From NCBI GenBank assembly GCA_021199375.1, contig JAJQIB010000027.1:62001-126000 (forward strand): a stretch of 64,000 nucleotides of DNA, in the 5' to 3' direction. Each line of letters opens with the position of its first letter. Within the stretch, counting starts at the first letter, position 1. A program made the position numbers and the translations under genes. The notes beneath the pieces are model-generated. The model was not told the DNA's origin, searched no databases, and saw only the letters and a program-made list of their open reading frames with translations. This document shows, in pieces, positions 52,217 to 61,589 of this stretch. Source of the DNA: Ruminococcus sp. (GTDB lineage Bacteria > Bacillota > Clostridia > Oscillospirales > Ruminococcaceae).

Positions 52217-54187
52217 ATGAAGGATGGTTTTATAAAGGTAGCTGCCTGCACGCCTTTAATAAAAGTTGCAGACACGGATTATAATGCCGAGCGTATTATT
52301 GAAATGATAATAGATGCTGAAGGTCAAGGAGTTAAGATTTGTGTTTTTCCTGAGCTTTGCATAACAGGCTATACCTGTCAGGATTTGTTCTATCAAGATA
52401 CCTTGCTTGATGGTGCAATGAGTTCGCTTATGAAAATTGTAAAGACGACAGCAGAGTACGATATGCTGTGTGCTGTCGGACTTCCTGTAAAGAATAGGGG
52501 CAAGATTTTTAACTGTGCCGCAGTTTTTAGAAGGGGAGAGGTTTGTGCTTTTATCCCCAAAACACATCTTCCCAATTATAATGAATTTTATGAAGCAAGG
52601 CACTTTGCGGCATATGACGGAGAGGATACTTACGTGGATTTGAGCCGCTTTTTTGACGATGGACGCAATCATGGAGCGGAGATGTGTCAGTGCTTGTATA
52701 CGTTTAGGAGCTTTCCTGAGCTTACGGTGGGTTTTGAAATTTGTGAAGACCTTTGGACGGCGGATCCTGTGTCAAATCATTTGGCTAAATATGGCGCAAC
52801 GCTTATTTGCAATCTTTCTGCTTCAAATGAGGTTATCGGCAAAGAAAAGTACAGACGTGAGCTTGTGTCAAACCAGTCGGCAAGACTAGTTGCGGGATAC
52901 ATTTACTGTTCAGCAGGAGATGGGGAGTCTACCCAAGATATGGTATTTTCAGGGCATAACATAATTGCTGAAAATGGCACGATACTTTGCGAGAGCAAGC
53001 TTTTTGAAAACGGAATGACGGTGTCCGAGATTGACCTAAAAAAGCTTGCGTTTGAGCGCAGAAAGCTTTCAACCTATCCTAAGGAGGAGGTATTTGATGA
53101 GAGCGTTGCTAAAGCGGGGTGCCTAGAAAATATAGCGACATTTATTTTGCCGCCCTTTAGCGAGCAGCAAACTCGTCTTACACGCTTTGTTTCAAAAACT
53201 CCGTTTATTCCTTCAGATAAATCGGAGAGGGACGAGCGCTGTCACCTGATTTTACAAATGCAGTCACATGGGCTTATGAAGCGTATTTCACACACGAATG
53301 CTCAAAGTGTGGTTATAGGAATTTCAGGTGGACTTGACTCAACCCTTGCTTTGCTTGTGTGTGTGATGGCGATGGATTTACTTAACCGCCCACATACCGA
53401 TATAGTTGCGGTAACAATGCCCTGCTTTGGCACAACCAAGCGTACAAGAAGCAATGCCGAGATTTTGTGCGAGTGCTTAGGTGTCACATTCAAAGAGGTA
53501 AACATTACCAAGTCGGTTTTGCAGCATTTTGAAGATATTGGTCATGACCCTAACAATCATAATGTTGTTTTTGAAAATGGTCAGGCGAGAGAGCGCACTA
53601 AGGTGCTCATGAACATTGCAAATCAGGTGAACGGACTTGTTGTCGGCACGGGAGATTTGTCGGAGCTTGCACTCGGATGGGCTACCTATAATGGAGATCA
53701 CATGTCAATGTATGGAGTGAATGCGAGTGTGCCAAAGACGCTTGTTCGCCACATAGTCAAATATTATGCCGAAACCTGTGGTTTTGAGCCACTAGAGCAG
53801 GTGCTTAACGACATCTATGATACGCCTGTATCGCCTGAGCTTTTGCCGACCGATGAGAGCGGCACTGAGATCACGCAAAAGACCGAGGATTTGGTGGGGC
53901 CATATGAGCTGCACGATTTCTTCCTTTACTATGCTATCCGCTGGGGATGCGAGCCGAGAAAGGTTTTACGACTTGCAGAGTATGCCTTTGGCGGTGAATA
54001 CGAGCGTGAGACGATCGTTCACTGGCTAAAGACCTTTTATCGCAGATTTTTCTCACAACAGTTTAAGCGAAGCTGTCTGCCTGACGGAGCGAAAATCGGT
54101 TCTGTCACGCTATCCCCAAGAGGAGATTGGAGAATGCCAAGTGATGCAGTGGCAAGGCTTTGGGTGGAACAGGTCGAGAAATTGTAA
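52217..54187 (+). CDS. nadE: Glutamine-dependent NAD+ synthetase
   Basis: NadE amidates nicotinic acid adenine dinucleotide using glutamine. The 656-residue protein has an N-terminal nitrilase-like glutaminase with the catalytic Glu (FPELCITGY), Lys (IPKTHLPNYNEFYE) and Cys (FEICEDLW near residue 176), and a C-terminal synthetase with the ATP-pyrophosphatase loop ISGGLDSTLALL near 370 and TGDLSELALGW. Length and layout are those of the long form (about 650-680). Start ATG 52217 is four bases after the DUF3267 stop. Confidence 0.96.
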   Translation: MKDGFIKVAACTPLIKVADTDYNAERIIEMIIDAEGQGVKICVFPELCITGYTCQDLFYQDTLLDGAMSSLMKIVKTTAEYDMLCAVGLPVKNRGKIFNCAAVFRRGEVCAFIPKTHLPNYNEFYEARHFAAYDGEDTYVDLSRFFDDGRNHGAEMCQCLYTFRSFPELTVGFEICEDLWTADPVSNHLAKYGATLICNLSASNEVIGKEKYRRELVSNQSARLVAGYIYCSAGDGESTQDMVFSGHNIIAENGTILCESKLFENGMTVSEIDLKKLAFERRKLSTYPKEEVFDESVAKAGCLENIATFILPPFSEQQTRLTRFVSKTPFIPSDKSERDERCHLILQMQSHGLMKRISHTNAQSVVIGISGGLDSTLALLVCVMAMDLLNRPHTDIVAVTMPCFGTTKRTRSNAEILCECLGVTFKEVNITKSVLQHFEDIGHDPNNHNVVFENGQARERTKVLMNIANQVNGLVVGTGDLSELALGWATYNGDHMSMYGVNASVPKTLVRHIVKYYAETCGFEPLEQVLNDIYDTPVSPELLPTDESGTEITQKTEDLVGPYELHDFFLYYAIRWGCEPRKVLRLAEYAFGGEYERETIVHWLKTFYRRFFSQQFKRSCLPDGAKIGSVTLSPRGDWRMPSDAVARLWVEQVEKL

Positions 54188-54219
54188 AAAAGCCCGTCTG
54201 CAATTTTACCAGACGGGCA
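54186..54219 (-). terminator. Terminator between nadE and the convergent gene
   Basis: GCCCGTCTG-loop-CAGACGGGC. On the minus strand it is followed by TTTTTT; on the plus strand it lacks a T run, so it mainly serves the minus-strand gene. Confidence 0.8.
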
Positions 54220-54238
54220 TACTAATTATTGTGTATTA

Positions 54239-55216
54239 TCACCAGTAGTAATAGTGGTTTTCCTTAATAACACCGGCAGGACGATTGGCAGCACGTTCAG
54301 CAGCTTTTCGAGCTGTCTCTACATCGGATTTGATTTCGCTCATTTCCTTGGATACCTGTTGAGAGAGCTGACGTACTTTCTCATTGTTTTCTGTCATCAT
54401 GTTTTCCATACGCTTGTTATGTTCATCCTGTTCATAAACGTTAAGCGCTTCCTTGAGAGTATCAGCTCTGCGATTCTGTATGATGTTTGCAATACTTTGA
54501 AGCGAATAGGAATTGCAATATGCCTCAGGAACTGACTCAATTAATTCTGCGTTTTGAGAATAGATTTGATGTGATTGGTCGGTTAGGGATGCTATTTCCT
54601 TACTAAGCTGGTCACGCTCTTTTGTTAAGGTACTATTCAAATTAATATTACAATTCACTTTATATTTATTTAAACAGATACACAATATAATAGGTATTAT
54701 TATATATGAAATTAGACAAATTATTAGAAAAACCGTTCCCTTGATAGGTAAAAAGTGATAGAGCATAAAGATTATGTACCCAACAAATGATATTATTTTT
54801 CCGCCACAAATTTCTTTATCGTAAATATATTTGCGTAGTATCATAACATAGAAGCAAATGGATGTGGTAAAAGTTATAACATAAAATATGGTATCAAAAA
54901 TGGTGTTATCTAGTAATTCAAAAATATCTTTTCCTAAAATGTCCATTATTAAAAATGGCACAAGAAGAAAAATGAAGGTTGCTATTTCTACAAGTAAAAT
55001 TGAAATCATGAAAAATATAAATATTCCAACCTCAATACCAATAGGGTAGATGATTGTTTTAATTATTGAGAATTTTGTATCATAATGCACTTGTTTTTTT
55101 GAAAGCTGACTTTCTAGGTTTTTCTTTTTAGTGGAAATATACTCGATTTGTTTTACTGGAGGAATGACCTTTTGCAAATAATCCACAATCTCTACTGTAC
55201 TTAATTGATTTTCCAT
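54239..55216 (-). CDS. Membrane protein with C-terminal coiled coil
   Basis: The 325-residue protein has a coiled-coil N-terminal segment (about 15-45), five or more membrane helices at about 55-75, 78-98, 108-128, 145-165 and 165-185, a coiled coil from about 195 to 310, and a C-terminus GVIKENHYYYW. Similar proteins with a Tyr/Trp-rich tail occur in ruminococci. I know no function. Its promoter has only a 15-base spacer. Confidence 0.7.
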   Translation of the reverse strand: MENQLSTVEIVDYLQKVIPPVKQIEYISTKKKNLESQLSKKQVHYDTKFSIIKTIIYPIGIEVGIFIFFMISILLVEIATFIFLLVPFLIMDILGKDIFELLDNTIFDTIFYVITFTTSICFYVMILRKYIYDKEICGGKIISFVGYIIFMLYHFLPIKGTVFLIICLISYIIIPIILCICLNKYKVNCNINLNSTLTKERDQLSKEIASLTDQSHQIYSQNAELIESVPEAYCNSYSLQSIANIIQNRRADTLKEALNVYEQDEHNKRMENMMTENNEKVRQLSQQVSKEMSEIKSDVETARKAAERAANRPAGVIKENHYYYW

Positions 55217-55236
55217 AATATAACCACCTCAGAAAT

Positions 55237-55263
55237 ATTATAGCACTTTACCCCCCTTGTCAA
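55237..55263 (-). promoter_or_regulatory. Possible promoter with 15-base spacer
   Basis: Minus strand TTGACA, 15 bases containing a G6 run, TATAAT. The short spacer predicts weak activity unless the G run varies in length. Confidence 0.45.
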
Positions 55264-55366
55264 TTGACGTTCATCACAAAATATACCCAATCATTTTGTG
55301 AATTTCCCACAAAAACCGTCATTTTTCTCGACCAATATCACTTTTCAAAAAAATTCTAAAAAGCTA

Positions 55367-55395
55367 TTGCTTTTTTGGTAAAAATGCTGTATAAT
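55367..55395 (+). promoter_or_regulatory. Promoter of glyA
   Basis: TTGCTT, 17 bases ending TG, TATAAT. Confidence 0.75.
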
Positions 55396-55448
55396 AATAG
55401 TTGTAAATGCGTTTATCGCAGGAAATTAAACAAATAGGAGATTTTGCT

Positions 55449-56696
55449 ATGAAAATTATGGACACAATTGGTTTTGTTGAAGGCTTTGATGAAGAAGTAG
55501 GAAAAGCTATGAACAGCGAGCTTGCAAGACAAAGAAGAAATCTTGAGCTTATTGCAAGTGAAAATATAGTTTCTCCCGCTGTAATGGCTGCTATGGGTTC
55601 GGCTCTTACGAATAAATACGCAGAGGGCTACTCGGGCAAGCGTTATTACGGTGGATGCGAGTGCGTTGATGTTGTCGAAACAATTGCAATCGAAAGAGCT
55701 TGCAAGCTTTTTGGCGCAAAGTATGCGAATGTACAGCCTCATTCAGGTGCACAGGCTAACCTTGCAACATATTTTGCTCTTTGCGAAACCGGTGATACTA
55801 TTCTTGGTATGTCTCTGGCAGATGGCGGACACCTTACTCATGGCTCTCCTGTAAACATGTCAGGAAAAAATTACAATTTTGTTTCATATGGACTTGACGA
55901 AAAAGGCTTTATTGATTATGACGCATTAGAAAAGCTTGCAAAGGAAAGCAAGCCTAAGCTAATAGTAGCAGGAGCAAGTGCATATCCGAGAATTATCGAT
56001 TTTGAAAAGATAGCAGCAATTGCTAAGGAGGTAGGGGCTTACTTTATGGTTGATATGGCTCACATTGCCGGACTTGTTGCCGGTGGAGCTCATCCATCTC
56101 CTGTACCCTATGCTGATGTTGTAACTACCACAACACATAAGACCTTAAGAGGACCTCGTGGCGGATTAATTCTAACTAACAGCGAGGAGCTAAGCAAGAA
56201 GATCAACAAGGCAATTTTCCCCGGAACGCAGGGCGGTCCGCTTATGCACATTATTGCATCTAAGGCTGTATGCTTCGGAGAAGCACTTAAGCCTGAATTT
56301 AAGGATTATGCTAATCAGGTGGTAAAGAACGCTCAGGCGCTTGCAAACGGTCTTACCTCTCATGGCTTCAATCTAGTTTCGGGTGGTACAGATAATCACC
56401 TTATGCTAGTAGACCTCCAGTCGTTTAACATAACCGGTAAAGAGCTTGAAAAGAAGCTTGATCAGGTGTATATCACAGTAAATAAGAATGCAGTTCCTAA
56501 CGATCCCCAAAGCCCGTTTATCACAAGCGGCGTAAGAATCGGCACACCGGCTGTAACAACAAGAGGCTTGGTTGAAGAGGATATGCAAAAGATTGCTGAT
56601 TTTATATATCTTGCTGCTACAGACTTTGATAATAAGGCTGATGAAATCAGGGCAGGAGTTACTGAGATTTGCGACAAGTATCCGTTGTATGAGTAA
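55449..56696 (+). CDS. glyA: Serine hydroxymethyltransferase
   Basis: GlyA interconverts serine and glycine with tetrahydrofolate and supplies one-carbon units. The 415-residue PLP enzyme has [11 protein letters not shown] near residue 29, [36 protein letters not shown] and [14 protein letters not shown] with the PLP lysine near residue 225. TAGGAG eight bases upstream selects ATG 55449. Length is standard. Confidence 0.97.
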   Translation: MKIMDTIGFVEGFDEEVGKAMNSELARQRRNLELIASENIVSPAVMAAMGSALTNKYAEGYSGKRYYGGCECVDVVETIAIERACKLFGAKYANVQPHSGAQANLATYFALCETGDTILGMSLADGGHLTHGSPVNMSGKNYNFVSYGLDEKGFIDYDALEKLAKESKPKLIVAGASAYPRIIDFEKIAAIAKEVGAYFMVDMAHIAGLVAGGAHPSPVPYADVVTTTTHKTLRGPRGGLILTNSEELSKKINKAIFPGTQGGPLMHIIASKAVCFGEALKPEFKDYANQVVKNAQALANGLTSHGFNLVSGGTDNHLMLVDLQSFNITGKELEKKLDQVYITVNKNAVPNDPQSPFITSGVRIGTPAVTTRGLVEEDMQKIADFIYLAATDFDNKADEIRAGVTEICDKYPLYE

Positions 56697-56724
56697 TTTC
56701 CTATAGTTTAATGCACATGACATC

Positions 56725-56765
56725 TAACAGCTATCACTTTAATGAGTGGTAGCTGTTTTATTTGT
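56725..56765 (+). terminator. Terminator of glyA
   Basis: AACAGCTATCACT-TTAATG-AGTGGTAGCTGTT followed by TTATTT. Confidence 0.85.
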
Positions 56766-56832
56766 AATTAATAGCAAATAATCTGTTAGTATATGACCAA
56801 GCTGTATAAAAACGAAAATTGTAATAAAGCTA

Positions 56833-56861
56833 TTGCATTTTTCAAATTAATGTGGTATACT
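56833..56861 (+). promoter_or_regulatory. Promoter of the zinc-ribbon membrane gene
   Basis: TTGCAT, 17 bases, TATACT. The start near 56868 supports translation from 56912 rather than 56852. Confidence 0.75.
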
Positions 56862-56911
56862 TATGTTACAAGGGTGAAAGCTCAGTGAAAATAATGAAAA
56901 GAGGTAATCTT

Positions 56912-57394
56912 ATGACAAAGTTTTGTACAAAGTGCGGAACAGAGGTTCCGATGGATGCAACGGTCTGCCCAAGCTGTGGGGCGGCATTAAAGTCAGCGCT
57001 GAATGCAGAGCAGGTACGCTATCAGTCCTCAAATGAAGGTCAGGCAAATGCTCAGCAGGCAGCGCCAAATTCGGGATATTCACAGCAGACATCTCCAAAT
57101 CAAACATATTATGCACAGCCTAATAACGTGTATCAGCAAGCCGCTGTACCTATGTATCAGCCACTCCCAATAGAAGATAAGCACACTGGAATTTTAGGAT
57201 GGATCGGTTGGCTGTTGCTTTGCTCAATACTGCCTGTAATTGGTCAAATAATTGCTATTTGTGCCTCAAGCGATAAATCAGTTAAGAACTATGCGGCAGC
57301 AAATCTTATTTTAGCTGCTGTTGTAGCGGTTATTACCATTGCGTGCTTTGCTGTGTTTGGTTTGGCTGTTACAGATGTGGTTTCGCAGCTTTAG
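56912..57394 (+). CDS. Zinc-ribbon membrane protein
   Basis: The 160-residue protein begins with a zinc ribbon (CTKCGT...CPSCG, residues 4-22), followed by a Gln/Asn/Tyr/Pro-rich linker (about 40-90) and two membrane helices (about 100-122 and 130-155). This plan (ribbon, low-complexity linker, DUF4870-like helices) is common in ruminococci. GAGG seven bases upstream chooses ATG 56912. Role unknown. Confidence 0.75.
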   Translation: MTKFCTKCGTEVPMDATVCPSCGAALKSALNAEQVRYQSSNEGQANAQQAAPNSGYSQQTSPNQTYYAQPNNVYQQAAVPMYQPLPIEDKHTGILGWIGWLLLCSILPVIGQIIAICASSDKSVKNYAAANLILAAVVAVITIACFAVFGLAVTDVVSQL

Positions 57395-57475
57395 TGAAAG
57401 TGCACAATTTTATTTAAAGTTATGCTCTTTTTGATGTGAAAAAATAACGAATATCGAATTTTTTGAAAAAACCTG

Positions 57476-57504
57476 TTGACAATTTTCAAAAAGTAGTGTA
57501 TAAT
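57476..57504 (+). promoter_or_regulatory. Promoter of the tRNA-Met/tRNA-Glu unit
   Basis: TTGACA, 17 bases ending TG, TATAAT. Confidence 0.92.
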
Positions 57505-57544
57505 ATATTAGTCGGTTATCGGACAAAGCTAATCGACTAAATAT

Positions 57545-57621
57545 GGCGGTATAGCTCAGTTGGCTAGAGCACTTGGTTCATACCCAGGGTGTCACCGGTT
57601 CAAATCCAGTTACCGCTACCA
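57545..57621 (+). tRNA. tRNA-Met (anticodon CAT, elongator type)
   Basis: 77 bases with encoded CCA: acceptor GGCGGTA/TACCGCT (first pair G-U), anticodon stem CTTGG/CCAGG with loop TTCATAC. The T stem has one C-A mismatch beside GTTCAAATC. The first pair and lack of three G-C pairs in the anticodon stem argue against the initiator form. Confidence 0.92.
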
Positions 57622-57623
57622 TC

Positions 57624-57695
57624 GGCCCGTTGGTCAAGAGGTTAAGACACCGCCCTTTCACGGCGGAATCATGGGTTCAATTCCCGTACGGGTCA
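57624..57695 (+). tRNA. tRNA-Glu (anticodon TTC)
   Basis: 72 bases: acceptor GGCCCGT/ACGGGTC, anticodon stem CCGCC/GGCGG with loop CTTTCAC, T loop GTTCAATTC. Two bases after tRNA-Met; CCA is not encoded. Confidence 0.93.
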
Positions 57696-57707
57696 TCATT
57701 TCATATG

Positions 57708-57746
57708 CTCGGAAACAGCGTAAATGCGTTGTTTCCGAGTTTTTTG
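57708..57746 (+). terminator. Terminator of the tRNA unit
   Basis: CTCGGAAACA-GCGTAAATGCGT-TGTTTCCGAG followed by TTTTTTG. Bases 57750-57930 contain a G+C-richer patch (57820-57890) without a recognisable gene. Confidence 0.92.
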
Positions 57747-57980
57747 TTATGGAGAAAAATAGGCTTGTCCGCTATTCGTAATTTATAGAGGACATTTTTG
57801 TTTTAGTACAACTATCTTGTGGCTGAAAGCCGAATGCTCCGTCCATAGCCTGAGCGACTCTCGCCTGTGCAGGTAAAACTAATGCACGGCGGCAAACCGA
57901 AATTTTTTCATATCTATTGATCTTTTCGGAATTGTGTAGTATAATAAGAAAAGTAAAAGTAATTACTTGGAGGAAGTTAG

Positions 57981-58117
57981 ATGGAATTTAAGACGGTAAA
58001 GCCTTTTGTAAAATGGGCAGGTGGAAAAAGTCAACTATCTGCGATGAGGTTAATATTCGTCTGATTAGTGGTCTGCTGAAAAATGTGGAGATTATTTGTG
58101 GCGATTATGCTGGTTAA
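57981..58117 (+). pseudogene. Internally deleted Dam-type adenine methyltransferase
   Basis: ATG 57981 after GGAGGAAG gives KPFVKWAGGKSQLSAM, the SAM-binding N-terminus of D12-class Dam/DpnM methylases. In the next frame VNIRLISGLLKNVEIICGDY matches a later part of the same enzyme just before its DPPY region. About 130 residues and the catalytic DPPY are gone, and the frame is shifted. The remnant stands exactly where a GATC methylase would stand in a DpnII-type operon. Confidence 0.82.
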
Positions 58118-58134
58118 TAGCAAGTGAGGATATT

Positions 58135-58335
58135 ATGAAATACAAAATAACAATAGAAGAAATGGTTTCAGAGGATTTCTTAGTTGAAGCAGATGATATG
58201 GAGGGTGCATTGAAAATCGCTGAAAGAAAGTATTCGGATGGAGAATTTGTCCTAACACCGGGAAATCTTTTTTGTAAGCAAATTTGCGGACAATGCCTTG
58301 AAAATAACGATTGTAAGGAGTGGTATGAGTTTTGA
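58135..58335 (+). CDS. dpnD: DpnD/PcfM-like protein
   Basis: The 66-residue protein (KYKITIEEMVSEDFLVEADD... SDGEFVLTPGNL) fits the DpnD/PcfM family, small beta-rich proteins first seen in the pneumococcal DpnI cassette. The C-terminus adds CKQICGQCLENNDCKEW, a Cys cluster that may bind metal. GTGAGGA precedes ATG 58135, which is better than 58096. Its TGA overlaps the dpnI ATG. The role of DpnD is not settled. Confidence 0.85.
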   Translation: MKYKITIEEMVSEDFLVEADDMEGALKIAERKYSDGEFVLTPGNLFCKQICGQCLENNDCKEWYEF

Positions 58336-59111
58336 TGAATTTTAATTTTAATGAACAGCTCGCAAGTGAATATAAAAGTGCTACTCAAAAGGTTAGAGTC
58401 ATGAGTGAAAGCTGGGTGGCAGATAATATATTTTGCCCCTGTTGTGGACAGCCACATATACATAAGCTTGACAATAACAAGCCTGTGGCAGATTTTGAAT
58501 GTGAGGGATGTGGAGAAACCTTTGAGCTTAAAAGTAAAAAAGGCAGAATTGGCAAAAAAATAAGCGACGGTGCATATGGCACTATGATTGAAAGGATTAC
58601 AAGCACAGATAATCCTGATTTGTTTATCTTAAGATACACACCAAGCTTTGAGGTTACAGATTTGTATGTTATACCAAAGTTCTTTTTTGTTCCATCGATT
58701 ATTGAAAAGCGTAAGCCCCTATCACCTGCATCCAAGAGAGCGGGTTGGGTAGGCTGTAATATTCTTGTTTCGCAAATTCCATCTCAAGGACGAATTAATA
58801 TAATCTCAAATGGTGTAGTATCTGAAGCTGAAGATGTAGTTAATTCTTATGCAAAAGTTAGACGATTGCAAACTAATAATTTAGAAAGCCGAGGATGGCT
58901 CCTTGATGTTCTTAATTGTGTCAACGAAATTCCAACAGATGAATTTTCGTTACAGGATGTATACAAATACACAGAAATCTTACAAGCCAAGCACGTAAAT
59001 AATCATAATGTAGAGGCAAAAATTCGTCAGGAGCTACAAATATTAAGAGATAAAGGCTTTATAGAATTTTTAGAAAGAGGACATTACAGAAAAGCTCCAT
59101 GCTCCCAATGA
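58335..59111 (+). CDS. dpnI: DpnI methyl-directed restriction endonuclease
   Basis: DpnI cuts GATC only when the adenine is methylated. The 258-residue protein aligns with pneumococcal DpnI (254) along its length: zinc-ribbon cysteines (C34, C37, C56, C59), PVADFECEGC with Asp53, and FELKSKKG with Glu64 and Lys66, the same positions as the DpnI catalytic residues. SPASKRAGWVGCNI, SRGWLLDVLNC and the winged-helix IRQELQILRDKGFIEF follow. It overlaps dpnD by one base. Host DNA must lack Dam methylation, which fits the dead dam remnant upstream. Confidence 0.95.
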   Translation: MNFNFNEQLASEYKSATQKVRVMSESWVADNIFCPCCGQPHIHKLDNNKPVADFECEGCGETFELKSKKGRIGKKISDGAYGTMIERITSTDNPDLFILRYTPSFEVTDLYVIPKFFFVPSIIEKRKPLSPASKRAGWVGCNILVSQIPSQGRINIISNGVVSEAEDVVNSYAKVRRLQTNNLESRGWLLDVLNCVNEIPTDEFSLQDVYKYTEILQAKHVNNHNVEAKIRQELQILRDKGFIEFLERGHYRKAPCSQ

Positions 59112-59275
59112 GCTTTGAGGTTATGAGAATATTCCAGGACGCAGGCTTTACCCTCAAAGAGCTTATCATCAAGGAGCAGCACAACTGCCGAGCGACAGGC
59201 TATTGGAAAACGAACAGTATAAAATATAACTTTCTGTTGATAGCTCATGAGTATTTGTTTGTGTTTAGAAAGTAA
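59108..59275 (+). pseudogene. C-terminal stub of a DNA methyltransferase
   Basis: An ATG overlapping the dpnI stop opens 55 codons: FQDAGFTLKELIIKEQHNCR, YWKTNSIKYNFLLIAHEYLFVFRK. This is the usual C-terminus of N6-adenine/N4-cytosine DNA methyltransferases (IIKxQHNC ... AHEYLFVFRK). The SAM and catalytic motifs are absent. It may be the end of a second methylase of the same former restriction-modification locus. Bases 59276-59475 show nothing else. Confidence 0.75.
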
Positions 59276-59478
59276 TGCTGGCGAGGTTAAACTTTTTGTG
59301 CCTAAAAACTGCATCTTGTGCCAAAACGCTTGACATTTTATATTTAATGATGTAAACTATATATTGTAAGGTTCAGGACTTGTATTTAGTTCATAATAAT
59401 AGACTTACATTTAAGATTTCAGCTAGCAGAAAGATTGATATACTATAAAATATATCATCTACCCAATAATATCTGTTT

Positions 59479-59517
59479 AAGCAGCTTTCGCCTTAATAAG
59501 CGGAAGCTGCTTTGTAT
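59479..59517. terminator. Bidirectional terminator
   Basis: AAGCAGCTTTCGC-loop-GCGGAAGCTGCTT with T-rich flanks, between the methylase stub and the GH127 gene. Confidence 0.8.
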
Positions 59518-59528
59518 TTACTATTTTA

Positions 59529-61439
59529 TTATTGCTCAGGAAGCCAGACTCTCATTTGATTTTCTCCACGGTTTACCCACATGTAATAAGGTATAGCGAT
59601 AGCATCGCATGGCGCTTCTTTTAAAGGCTCAGCTGTGTATAGATCATCAGTGATTTCCTTGCGAACTGCCTCGACCTTTAGCTTTGCTTGCAGCCCATAG
59701 GGCTCGTTTTTGTCTGTTATCACGCTGATTTTTCCATCTCGCTTAATCGAAAGCGAGAGCACATCCTCATTATTATCTGCTCCCTCAAATGCGTATACAA
59801 GCACCCCTCTGCATATTGCCACCTGACCGCTAAGCCTCGGGACTCTTGGAGAGCTGTATACACGGTATGGTGTATCGTCAAGTACAAGTTCGATTACATC
59901 TCCTGCTTTAACATCAAGATAAGCATATCCATTTTTAGTATCTACATCTAATGCTTTCCCGTTTGTAGAAAGCTTGTATTTTTTGCTCCAGCTTGGTATT
60001 CTAATCGCAAGGGTACCATCTCCTTCACGTATGGTAAATTTAACCTCAAAACCAAATGGATAGTCGGTGCTGCACTCTAGCTTGATGCCGTTTTCAAAGC
60101 TAACTAATGAATCTGCATACATATGGCAAAATGCAGTAGCTTTGTTTTCGCCGAATGCGTATTTTCCAAAGGAGGATACAAGTCTTGCTAGGTTAGGCGG
60201 ACAGCAAGCACATGAATACCACTTAGGACGAATGGTTAGGTCGTGACGGTGGGTAGGGGAGACACCTGAAATTGATGGAACAACCTCCAGCGGATTCACG
60301 TAGAAAAACCGCTTGCCATCCTGCTGCATTCCCGATAGTACACCGTTATAAAAAGCGCGCTCCATAACGTCTGCATACTTGCTATCAACCCCGTTTTCCA
60401 GCATTCTGGATGCAAACATCATTAGCCCGATAGCCGCACAGGTTTCTGCATAGGCGGTGTCACTTGGAAGATCATAGTCTACACTAAATGCTTCGCCGTG
60501 TACAGTAGAGCCAATGCCACCGGTTATGTACATACGCTTTTTTGTTATACTATTCCAAAGTGCTTGGCAGGCTTTGAAAAGACCTTCATCATCAGTCTGT
60601 GAGGCTAGGTCTGCCATGCCTGTATAGAGATATACCGCTCTAACTGCGTGACCTGTGGCATCCCTTTGCTCACGCACAGGCTTTTCAGCCAGCATGTAGT
60701 TGTAGTCGGATGGATTGCTCCCCCACACAGTCCAATCACGCCTATCTGCCTCCTCCTCATAGAAGTGAGGATTCACTCCACGTGTGTTGATGAAATGCTC
60801 ACAAAGCCATAGACAATGCTCGTTGTTTGTAAGTCGATACATTTTCATAAGCGCCAGCTCAATTTCAGGATGACCCGGATAGCCTTCATTTTTATCGGTA
60901 ACAAAATGCTTATAGATATGCTCGACATTTCTTGTCATTACGTCAAGAAGCTCACGCTTGCCGGTGGATTCGTAGTAGGCACAGGCTGCCTCAATCATGT
61001 GACCTGAGCAGTAAAGCTCGTGAGCCTCCAGCAGATTTGTCCAGCGCTTATCCTTATCCTTGATGGTAAAGTAGGTGTCTAAATATCCATCAGAGTCCTG
61101 TGCGTCAGCTATGATTTTAATTAGCTCGTCAACTCTTTTTTCGAGTGCTTCATCCGGAAAAATAGAAAGCGAGTATGCTGCTGCTTCGATCCACTTAGCC
61201 GCATCACTGTCCTGAAAAACCATACCGTAAAAGCCATCATTTACGTCCTCGCCTCTATTAGCCTTGCCGGCGTTGATAAAGTTTGCGATTACATGGCTTT
61301 TTTCTGCACCATCGGCGCAGTCGTTTAGTACATCGTATTGATAAGGAATAACCTCATCCTTGATAAGCCTTTGAAAGTGATTGATAAATCCATCCTTTGA
61401 TTTAAAGCTTTTTTGCGAAATTTGTCTTTGTACCTTCAT
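59529..61439 (-). CDS. GH127 beta-L-arabinofuranosidase
   Basis: GH127 enzymes remove beta-L-arabinofuranose from plant glycans or glycoprotein sugars. The 636-residue protein, similar to bifidobacterial HypBA1 (658), has YDLPSDTAYAETCAAIG with the catalytic acid Glu, and WYSCACCPPNLARL near residue 412 with the Cys cluster that binds zinc and provides the nucleophile. An (alpha/alpha)6 barrel is followed by beta domains. There is no signal peptide, so it acts on imported oligosaccharides. No sugar transporter or regulator is adjacent. Confidence 0.92.
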   Translation of the reverse strand: MKVQRQISQKSFKSKDGFINHFQRLIKDEVIPYQYDVLNDCADGAEKSHVIANFINAGKANRGEDVNDGFYGMVFQDSDAAKWIEAAAYSLSIFPDEALEKRVDELIKIIADAQDSDGYLDTYFTIKDKDKRWTNLLEAHELYCSGHMIEAACAYYESTGKRELLDVMTRNVEHIYKHFVTDKNEGYPGHPEIELALMKMYRLTNNEHCLWLCEHFINTRGVNPHFYEEEADRRDWTVWGSNPSDYNYMLAEKPVREQRDATGHAVRAVYLYTGMADLASQTDDEGLFKACQALWNSITKKRMYITGGIGSTVHGEAFSVDYDLPSDTAYAETCAAIGLMMFASRMLENGVDSKYADVMERAFYNGVLSGMQQDGKRFFYVNPLEVVPSISGVSPTHRHDLTIRPKWYSCACCPPNLARLVSSFGKYAFGENKATAFCHMYADSLVSFENGIKLECSTDYPFGFEVKFTIREGDGTLAIRIPSWSKKYKLSTNGKALDVDTKNGYAYLDVKAGDVIELVLDDTPYRVYSSPRVPRLSGQVAICRGVLVYAFEGADNNEDVLSLSIKRDGKISVITDKNEPYGLQAKLKVEAVRKEITDDLYTAEPLKEAPCDAIAIPYYMWVNRGENQMRVWLPEQ

Positions 61440-61476
61440 GAAGAATCCTCCTATAAATGCAAATATTTTCGCCTTA

Positions 61477-61505
61477 ATTATACACTATCAAAAAGCAAAT
61501 GTCAA
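61477..61505 (-). promoter_or_regulatory. Promoter of the GH127 gene
   Basis: Minus strand TTGACA, 17 bases ending TG, TATAAT. Confidence 0.9.
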
Positions 61506-61513
61506 TGGATGTG

Positions 61514-61542
61514 TTGACAAAATAGAAAATAAGTGATATAAT
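61514..61542 (+). promoter_or_regulatory. Promoter of the SDR gene
   Basis: TTGACA, 17 bases, TATAAT; back-to-back with the GH127 promoter, with -35 boxes eight bases apart. Confidence 0.9.
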
Positions 61543-61589
61543 TTGCATTAAAGCGGGTATAATAGTAGAAAATTTAAGGAGATGCTTTT

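Noticed and set aside
57545..57621. tRNA-Met as a pseudo-tRNA because of a C-A mismatch in the T stem
   Set aside because: All other stems, loops and the encoded CCA are intact and it shares a strong promoter with tRNA-Glu.
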